Of a stretch of 64,000 nt of DNA, positions 26,410 to 35,500 are shown piece by piece. The notes beneath the pieces were generated by a model, which made no database searches, was not told the origin of the DNA, and worked only from the letters and a program-made list of their open reading frames with translations. Numbering within the stretch: position 1 is the stretch's first letter; each line of letters begins with the position of its first letter. Both the position numbers and the translations under genes were made by a program. Source of the stretch: an uncultured Chitinophaga sp. (GTDB lineage Bacteria; Bacteroidota; Bacteroidia; Cytophagales; Cyclobacteriaceae); assembly GCA_902168205.1 (NCBI GenBank), contig CABHOK010000003.1:248001-312000 (forward strand), given 5' to 3'.

Positions 26410-26931
26410 TTAGTTCACCACTTCTGCGAGAATGGTAAGTTCAGATCCGATCTTGAGTTTACGTGCCTCGAGGTTTTTGATGCTTATGGTAAATCCCAAC
26501 CGGTCATCATCCTGAATGAAGAAATTTATACAAGCTCCTTTTTTTGCCAGACCATCACGTTGTGTGATGATCAGTACCGGTTTATCTTTTATTGTGTTGA
26601 TGATTTGTTCCAGGTCTTTGCTTTTGGCATCGGGTATATAAAGCATCTCACAATCGGTAATGCTCTTGGCATCCATCACTTCTGTTACCACGATCGATTT
26701 TCCATTGGGAGTCTTTTTCACCAGGGCAAGCTTTTTCAGTTCAGCGCTGATCGGAGAATTACCATATACAATAATTCTGAAATCGCCTACAGGTGTTGGC
26801 CAGTTTGTATACTTCATAAAGTTATACATAAACAATACCTGTGCTTTATAGTCTACCGATTGCGCCTGGCTTGAAACACCGGAACATAGCAGTATAGCAA
26901 ATACAACTATATACTTAGCCTTCGATTTCAT
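26410..26931 (-). CDS. YfiR family periplasmic protein (DUF4154)
   Basis: The 173-residue protein has a signal peptide (MKSKAKYIVVFAILLCSGVS...AQA) and the YfiR pattern: YKAQVLFMYNFMKYTNWP, FRIIVYGNSPI, CEMLYIPDAKS, KPVLIITQRDGLAKKGACIN and LGFTISIKNLEARKLKIGSEL. In Pseudomonas, YfiR is the periplasmic inhibitor of the diguanylate cyclase YfiN. In Bacteroidota it usually stands, as here, beside a TonB receptor and a sensor kinase. Its start is 3 bases after the receptor's stop, so the two are in one operon. Confidence 0.92.
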   Translation of the reverse strand: MKSKAKYIVVFAILLCSGVSSQAQSVDYKAQVLFMYNFMKYTNWPTPVGDFRIIVYGNSPISAELKKLALVKKTPNGKSIVVTEVMDAKSITDCEMLYIPDAKSKDLEQIINTIKDKPVLIITQRDGLAKKGACINFFIQDDDRLGFTISIKNLEARKLKIGSELTILAEVVN

Positions 26932-26934
26932 ACG

Positions 26935-29073
26935 CTACCGGGAGTTTAAGGTATAGTTTAATCTCAGCATGAATTCCCGCGACATGGAAGGGTAGGAGCC
27001 CGTTACCGTAAAGTATGGCGACAGGTAGTTATAGTTTTTGTTAAACAGGTTGTAGGCTCCCGCACCACTTTCAAGTCCACGCACAGGAGTTTTCCAGTAT
27101 ATATACAGGTTGGCCAGTAAAGCCGGATTCTGTGTAATCAGTTCGTTTTTATAGGTTCCCTGCGTAACGGGAGTTAAATCATAACCATAGCGTTTGCCAT
27201 AAAAGATTAATGTTGGACTCACGGAGATTTTTCTATGAACGCGCACACTCGCATTCATACTCGCCTTATGTGCCGGGAAGGCCAGCACAACAGCCGTGTT
27301 GGCTTCTTCGCCCGAAGGAAGCACTCCGTCACCCGATGTATACTGGCGCGTGGTATACGAGCTGATCTTGCTTAATCCTTTCACTGAGTAGAAAGAGTAA
27401 TTGGCAACTATATAGCCCCAATGTCTTTTATATCGCCATTCAATTTCCAGTCCACGCGTAGCAGCCTTGTCTCCATTGCTATATATATCCAGGTCACTGT
27501 TATATACAATCGGGTTTTTAATAATACTGTTGTATATATTCAGCGTCATTACCAGGTCGTGCGTTAACTGGTAGCCTGTTTCCAGTTCAGCGATGGTTGT
27601 TTTCTCCGGTTTCATAGAGCGTGTAGGGCCCGCGTTGCTGGAATCCATCTGTACACCCAGCGCTATATTCTGAATGGTAGGCGCGCGGAAGGAACCGCTG
27701 TAAAGGGCTTTGAAATGCCAGTGGTTTATTTTTCGGGTGAGGCCTATACGCGGTACAAAGGCCGATCCGTAGTTCGAGTTATGATCGTATCGTGCACCGA
27801 GTATAAGGTTGGCCAGCCGGTGTTTTATCAGCAGTTGCGAGAAGAACGCGTAGTTGTTATAGTGTATGGATTTTACGGCTCCATTGGCAGTTTGAATGGA
27901 GTCTTTGTTGTTGGTGGCCTGGTCGCGAAAGAATTCAGAACCGGCCGTTACGTTAATCTTCCTGGATGGATTATATGCCAGCAATACTCCGCCCTTTATA
28001 CGTTCGCCCTGTTCTTTTGAGTAGCTTATACTATCGCTTGTACTTTTTATTTTAGGTGCCTGATGTATATAGCCTATACCGGGTGTAACGGTTAGCTTTC
28101 TGGAAATTTTCAGATCGTACTTTACTTCAGATGAAAGTGAAAAATTCTGTGCTGATATAACCATGTTTCCATTCGCATCACTTTCCTCGCGCACCGTTGA
28201 ACCGTAGTTATCAAAAATTGCTTTGAATGAAAAAGCCTTATGCGAAGCTTTTAAGTTTAGCATAAAAGGATTGGCATCAGCATTACCGATCAGGCTTTGA
28301 TACGATCCCTGGATGCGGGAAGGGTTGAGGGAACCACCACCGGTACTTCTGGTTTGTACAAATGCACTTCGATCGCCTAGGTTTCCCTGTCCTGCCATAC
28401 CGGTGAGGCTTATATCCCATTGTTTAACCGTATTGCCTATACCAAACTCTATATTTCTGCGTGCATAGGTGTTACTGGTCTGCCCATAGCTGGCCGTAGC
28501 ATAGCCTCCTTTCAGATCACTTCCTTTCTTGGTAATAATGTTGATAACACCTAGTTCGGCAAAGCCTCCATATATAGCAGAACCTGGTCCGCGTATTATT
28601 TCAATGCGGCTGATGCTGGATACAGAAAAGTGATTGCCAAAAGACAGCGTTGCGGAAAATATATCGTTCATCTGTATACCATCCATCAGGAGTAAAACTT
28701 TTCCTTCATTTACCCAGTTGCCTCGTATGCCCAGCCCGATCTTTCCATTGCCATCATACGCAAAGTCGAATCCCGGTATTAACCGGAATACATCAACCAG
28801 GTCGCGGGCACCGGATTGTTTGATTTCTTCTTCGGTAACAAGACTTACAATGCCTGGACTTTCGCGTGTCGATAATGTTTTTTGTGATGCAACAGACATC
28901 AAAGAGTTGAGGAATTTTTCCAGTTCACTGGATACACCGGACGCTTTTACTTTGTTAAGTTCTTCCAGGCTCATGTCGTAATACCGAGCCAGCGAATCGG
29001 TTGATATCGGATCCTGGGCCCAGGCACAGACTATATTTCCGATGAGGAAGACAAACAGCAGAACGTGTTTCAT
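26935..29073 (-). CDS. TonB-dependent receptor
   Basis: The 712-residue protein has a signal peptide (MKHVLLFVFLIGNIVCAWA) and a short helical lead. The plug domain has SPGIVSLVTEEEIKQSGA, LLLMDGIQMND and IEIIRGPGSAIYGGFAELGV-type motifs (RGPGSAIYGG), and a 22-strand barrel ends in FMLRLNYTLNSR. It lacks the carboxypeptidase-like extension of SusC proteins and resembles colicin-I/vitamin-B12-type receptors. It is co-transcribed with YfiR and lies opposite the propeller kinase. A surface-signalling role is plausible; the ligand is unknown. Confidence 0.93.
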   Translation of the reverse strand: MKHVLLFVFLIGNIVCAWAQDPISTDSLARYYDMSLEELNKVKASGVSSELEKFLNSLMSVASQKTLSTRESPGIVSLVTEEEIKQSGARDLVDVFRLIPGFDFAYDGNGKIGLGIRGNWVNEGKVLLLMDGIQMNDIFSATLSFGNHFSVSSISRIEIIRGPGSAIYGGFAELGVINIITKKGSDLKGGYATASYGQTSNTYARRNIEFGIGNTVKQWDISLTGMAGQGNLGDRSAFVQTRSTGGGSLNPSRIQGSYQSLIGNADANPFMLNLKASHKAFSFKAIFDNYGSTVREESDANGNMVISAQNFSLSSEVKYDLKISRKLTVTPGIGYIHQAPKIKSTSDSISYSKEQGERIKGGVLLAYNPSRKINVTAGSEFFRDQATNNKDSIQTANGAVKSIHYNNYAFFSQLLIKHRLANLILGARYDHNSNYGSAFVPRIGLTRKINHWHFKALYSGSFRAPTIQNIALGVQMDSSNAGPTRSMKPEKTTIAELETGYQLTHDLVMTLNIYNSIIKNPIVYNSDLDIYSNGDKAATRGLEIEWRYKRHWGYIVANYSFYSVKGLSKISSYTTRQYTSGDGVLPSGEEANTAVVLAFPAHKASMNASVRVHRKISVSPTLIFYGKRYGYDLTPVTQGTYKNELITQNPALLANLYIYWKTPVRGLESGAGAYNLFNKNYNYLSPYFTVTGSYPSMSREFMLRLNYTLNSR

Positions 29074-29402
29074 GTTCGAAACGGACAGATTTTAGAGTAG
29101 TGAATTATATAGTATACTACCTGATCTTATGGTATCCTGGTAAGCAGAATGACAGCCTTAAAATCAGCTTCTGAACGAAGAAAGCTTTAACAGGCAAACA
29201 CCGGGACAATTGTAGACGAAGCCGGGAGGAATAGCGTCAATACTTGTTTTCATGAAGAGAAGACCAACTGTATAGCTCAAAACAGTTGGGGTATACACTT
29301 TCGGATGCTCCTGTTGCCGAAAAAAAACAGGCAAGTTCTGATGGAATAGGGTATAGAATATATAGAGAATTTTAATCGTTACAACGCTGATTTGAGCGGA
29401 TC

Positions 29403-29428
29403 ACAAACGTTTTCGCGAAAACGTTTGT
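29403..29428. promoter_or_regulatory. 26-bp perfect palindrome of LacI-operator type upstream of the lyase gene
   Basis: The half-site ACAAACGTTTTCG (29403-29415) is followed directly by its exact reverse complement to 29428. The sequence holds AAACGTTT twice around a central CGCG, like LacI/GalR-family operators, which centre on a CG step flanked by A and T runs. It lies about 170 bases before the start of the polysaccharide-lyase gene, in a 520-base gap that has no gene. It could also form a DNA cruciform or an RNA hairpin. Confidence 0.65.
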
Positions 29429-29596
29429 AATGGAGCATTATTTATGGGTTTTGGGCTATAATTCATATCCTGTTCACTCCTTCATTTTCATCTTTAGGTG
29501 CCCGTTTAGCCCTTCTCCGCATACTTAAATATATATGCCGGCAAGTATATACAGTTGCGGTGCAAGTGCAAGAATTAGTACTAAAACCAAAACCAG

Positions 29597-32500
29597 ATGA
29601 AAAGACATTTACTTTTGATCCTGGCATTTATCTGTGCGTGCGCGCTGGAGATAAATGCCCAAACCTTCGTGCATCCCGGTGTACCATTTACTACGGATGA
29701 TCTCAATCATTTAAAATCAAATCTTACCAAAGAACCGTGGGCTTCCGCGTATGCAGCATTTACGAATGACTATAGATCGAAGCTCACGTATGGCATGCAA
29801 GGGCCCTATGTTACAGTAGGGCGAGCTCCCGATGTGAACCGAAACCCATGGATGAACGACATGGTGGCGATTCACAACCTCGCGTTTATGTGGATCTTTA
29901 CTGGCGATCAGGCCTACGCTCAAAAAGCAACCGGTATGCTGGATGCATGGGCTATAACCAACACGCGCTGGACAGGCGATGAAACATTCCTCGATCTTGG
30001 CGACTATGCACAATACTATATAACCGGTGCAGATATACTTCGTTCCACGTATCCCGGTTGGACAGCAGACAATGATGCGCACGTGCGCAACTGGTTTGCC
30101 AATATACTCTGGAAAGAAGCTGATGTACCTAATCCGCTGCGCGGTCTCAATCAGGGTGCTATACAGATAAAGATTGCTATCGGTATAGCGGCATACCTCG
30201 GTGATGCTGCATTATGGCAACAAGCTGTTCAATCCTATCGCACCGATGCAGGAGGAGCATTGCCGAACAGTTTAGGCAATGGTCAGGTCGGTGATGCCGG
30301 CCGTGACGAAGGTCACTGGTTTGGACAAGTTGAAGCACTTGCATGGAGTGCTGAAGTAGCATGGAAGCAAGGTGTAGATGTGTTTACCGACTTGAATAAT
30401 CGCGTGTTGGCCACCAGCGAATTATATACAGGCTTTCATGTCAACAGCAGCTCCTATATCAATAACTTTATACCCTTTGGCGGAACTTACGCCTACTATA
30501 CCGGCTGGGGCTCTTCGGGGTCTGCACCTGCCAGACAATCGATGCTATATAATATTATAGCAAATGCCTATACATTACGTAAAGGTGTAGCGGCACCGAA
30601 TACAACTTACTATAGAAGTCTGATGGGAGAGAGTGGTCACTCTTTTCTTTTCAGAAGAACGATCGATAATTCAACAGCACCAGCATTAAGTCCTGTGCAG
30701 CATCCTACAACGGTAAATACCACTTCGCTCACGAGTATAGATGTAGGCGAAACAGGACTTGCCGGTAAAGCTATATATAGCAATAGCGCGTGGACACTGC
30801 AAGGTGCCGGTGCCGGTGTCCCGGCTCCCCCGCAGTCACAACCGGATGCATTCAATTTTGCATTTCAAAAAATGAATGGCGATGGCGCGATCATCGTGCG
30901 TGTTGATACTATACTTACATCTGCCAATGCACAGGTGGGTATTATGTTTCGCGAATCGTTGGAGGAAGACGCACGACATGTAGCACTAGTATTACAACCG
31001 AATGGCGGACTATATCTCACCTGGCGAAATGCAACTACCTGGAGTAAAACAAATATATCGTGGAACAATCCTCCGGGAGGCTACCTGGTACATTTTCAAC
31101 CGAAGGCTCCATGGTGGCTTAAACTCGAACGAATCAACGACCGCGTTTTTGCATATCACTCGCAAGATGGAGTCAATTGGACTTGTATTGGTATTGTAGT
31201 AAGTTCTTTGTCCGCATCTCCGTATGTCGGCTTATATACTACATCTCAAAACCCTTCGTCATTGGTTACAGCTGTGTTTACCAATGTGTCGATGACCAAT
31301 AGTGCGCCTGCGGGTTCACCAGCTATTACCAGTGCTACGTCAGCAACCGCTACGGTAGGTTCGGCATTTAGTTATGCTATAACAGCATCAGCATCACCAG
31401 CAAGTTATAGTGCTTCCGGTTTGCCTGCAGGGTTGAGTATAGATACCAGCACCGGTATTATATCCGGTACACCTACAGCCTTGGGTAAATATCTTGTTAC
31501 CGTCAATGCTACAAACGCACAGGGTACCGGTTCGGCTGTTGTTGTTATGGATGTATTTAACAATGTAGCACCGGCAGCTCCGGCAAACATGGTGCTGAGC
31601 AATACCGCCATCAAACAAGTTACACTTCACTGGGATGCTTCAGCTAATGCCACAAGCTATACCGTGAAACATGCTTTGAATGCCGGTGGACCCTATACCA
31701 TCATTGCATCTGCCGTAACATCAACAACCTTTACACAGGCAGATGCATTTCCCGGAAACAACTATTATATAGTAACGGCCCTTTCGGGGAATTTGGAAAG
31801 TGCTCCTTCTGCGGAGGCTGCCATCACGTTACCTCCTGATATTCCAGGTAAACCAGTTATCACAAATGGCGATGGACAAGTTACATTGCAATGGCCCACG
31901 GCCACCGGTGCTGCAACCTATACTATAAAACGTGCTGCCGTTAGTGGCGGACCGTATGCTATACTTGCCAGCAACATCACAACCACAACGTATGTTGATA
32001 GTCCCTTGGGTAATGGTATATATTATTACTATGTAGTATCTGCTGTGATTGGCGATCGTGAAAGCAATAATTCCGAAGAAGAACTGGGTATACCAGGAGC
32101 CACATCACCGAAGTGGAGCATAGCACCTGTGTCGGGCTTATGGAATATCGCTGACAACTGGGAGGGAGGCATTATTCCGGCAAGCCCCGCTATACTTCGC
32201 TTTGACAGCACGAGCGTAACAACACTGACGAATGATGTAGCCGATCTGGAAGTAGCGCGCTTTTCATTCGAGTCGGAGGCAAACGCTTATACGATAGCGG
32301 GCAATGCCGTGCGCATGGGGAGCGAGGTTATCAATAAATCGGACAACACGCAGGTATTGAATATAGGCATGACGCTGAACGGTCCGTTGCAAGTCAATGC
32401 TCCGAAAGGCGCGGTGCGATTGGGAGGTGTTATTGCAGGAACCGGAAGTATAGCCAAGAAAGGTTCCGGCTGGGTATATCTTACCGGAGCGAATACATAC

Positions 32501-35500
32501 TCCGGAGGAACTACGATTCAGGATAGCCAGGGAGGCTGGGGACCGAATGCACCGCTAAATATAGCCGGGGCCGGAACGCTTTCGAATGGTGTGCCCGTAG
32601 CCGGTCCGTTGGGTACCGGTGTTGTTACCATGAAGGGGGGTGCTTTGCGAAATGCTGATGCCTATGCGCTTATCTATAATGATATACTGGTGGAAGCAGG
32701 TACAAAGAATTTTCTATACTCCGAAGGAGGAGGCTTATTCCTGGCCGGCCGACTAACCGGTAGTGGTACCATTGAACACGATGGTAACGCGTACGATGGC
32801 TTGCACCTGAGCGGTAACAACAGCGAATTTACGGGTACATTCATATCCGTAAACCGGAGCAGCAGACACCGCGTGCGCATTGATGCATCATCAGCCGGCA
32901 GCGCGAAAGCAAACTGGATTTTGAACAACAGTTTTTCCGATGGCCACCGTCTGAGTTTTAATGATACGATTCAATTCGGTGCACTGTCGGGTGGAGGTCT
33001 TATCAATTCATACAATGCACCCGTTATGAATATTGGTGCGCTCAATACCAACACAACCTTTAGCGGTGTAATGGCGAATAGCAACATTGGTGTTGTGAAA
33101 GTAGGTACTGGTACATTGAAATTTACCGGCACCAACCTGAACTACGGTGCTACCACCGTGAAGAATGGTATACTGTTGATCAACGGGCCCTATAACAGCG
33201 CGGTAACAGTAAGAGGTGGAACGATAGGCGGGAGCGGCACGATCAATAACGTTGTTACTACAGGAACCGGATCGGGAGCAGGATCATCGCTGGCACCCGG
33301 TGATGAAACTATAGGACAGCTTACCGTTGGAAATATAGTAACGTTGAAGAGCGATGCTACCTTGCGTGTCGAGTTCAGTGGTAAATCAGCCACCATGGAT
33401 AAACTTATAGCTAAGGGACTGACGCTCGAAAATGCTGCATTACAATTTACAGATATAGATCCGGGTAATCTCACAGCAGGTGTTTCGTTTATACTTGTAG
33501 ACAACACCAGCACCAATGCCGTTACCGGTATATTTAATGGTCTTGCAGAACTGGCGCTTGTCCAGGTTGGCGACTACCAGTTTCACATCACCTATAAAGG
33601 CGGTGATGGTAATGATATAGTTTTGCTGGATCATCGTACGACACCCGCGCTCATCACCAGTGCACCGACTGCAGCGGGAATGAAAGACCAGGCATTCTCC
33701 TATACCATAACAGCCATCAACACTCCATTGAGCTATAGTGCCACCGGCCTTCCGGCAGGTTTAACGGTGAACACAGAGACCGGAGTAATTTCCGGTATAC
33801 CGACAGAGTCAGGAATTTTTAAAGTACAACTTGGAACGCAGGATGAAAAAGGTTCAGCGTCACTCGAATTAAACCTGACGATACAAACCAACGAAGTTCC
33901 TCCGGCTCCTGCTGGATTATCCTCCATAGCCAGGAATAGTTTACAGCTTGATCTTTCCTGGAATCGTTCACCCGTCTCGGCTTTCACACAAACCTATACA
34001 CTAAAAAGAGCGCAGGTTGAAAGCGGGCCTTATACCATTATTGCACAAAACCTGACGGATACTACCTATTCGGATAAATCGTTAGCCCCGGTTACAGTAT
34101 ATTTCTATGTTGTATCGGCTACGAATGCTATAGGCGAGGGATCGAATTCTGTCGCGATCAGCGATACCACGTTGTTCCCGAATATATCACCCAAGGTTCA
34201 TAATGTACTTGCCGTTGGTTCGAATGCAAAAATCAATCTTACCTGGAAGTCATCTTTTGAAGCGGCTTCTTACAATGTTAAACGGTCACTTACAGCAGAT
34301 GGTATATTCAGTACAATTGCCAATGTAGCAGACACCAGCTATATAGATACAAACATTACCGCTGGCACCACTTACTACTATACTATATCGGCCGTAAATC
34401 TCGCAGGTGAAAGTGAACCTTCAGATATGGCCAGTGCCATGGCCGATGCCGCTGCGTATGCATACTGGCCGTTTAACGAAGCACAAGGTACGGTCGCTAC
34501 AGATTTGTGGAATGCAAAAACAGGAACCTTAACCGGGGCTACGCCTGGCTGGGCATCCGGTGTTTCGGGTTCTGCTGTTAAACTGGCGGGTAGCTCGCAC
34601 GTTGCATTGCCAAACGGAACCATGAGTACCCTTACGAATTTCACTATATCCACGTGGGTAAAACTCGATGAAAAGCGAACCTGGGAGCGTGTCTTTGATT
34701 TTGGATCAGGCACTGCCACCTATATGTTCCTCACAACAACGCACAACGGTGGGGGGGTGCGCTACTCTATTAAATTAAACAATGGCAGCGAACAACAGAT
34801 CAATTCATCGTATTCTGTGCCACTAAATGTCTGGGTGCACCTGGCTGTAACGCTCAATGGTTCCACCGGTATACTTTATATCAACGGAGAGGAAGTTGGT
34901 CGCAATACAGGTATGACTATAAATCCGTCAAGACTGGGTAATACAACACAAACGTGGATTGGCAGATCGCAGTGGGCATCCGATCCATACTTTCATGGAA
35001 CGATTGATGATTTTCGGATTTATTCCCGTACGTTAAGTGCCCCGGAGATTTCCGGGATGGTAAAAGCAATTGCACCATTACCACCGACAAATGTAACGGT
35101 TGTGCGTGCGGGTGATGGAACAGCACTTTCATGGACTCGTTCTAAAGACGCAGATAGTTATACTGTACTGCGAGGTTCTGTTGCCGGTACGTATACAACG
35201 ATAGCTACCGGAGTAACGGATACACTCTATACTGATCTTGCTCCGCTGAAAGGCAAGAACTACTACGTGGTATACGCAACGCGTAGCAATTTCAGAAGTG
35301 TATTGTCCAATGCAGCATTCATCACCATGCCACCTGCTATACCCGGCTATAGCCACGCTTCCGGGTGGAATCATCGTGTTGATTTAAGTTGGGCTGCATC
35401 AGCCGGTGCAACAGGTTATGCTGTTAAACGTTCAGCAGGTAGTGAAGGTATATTCACCACGATAGCAACCGTTACGACTACAATTTTCAGTGATACCGCA

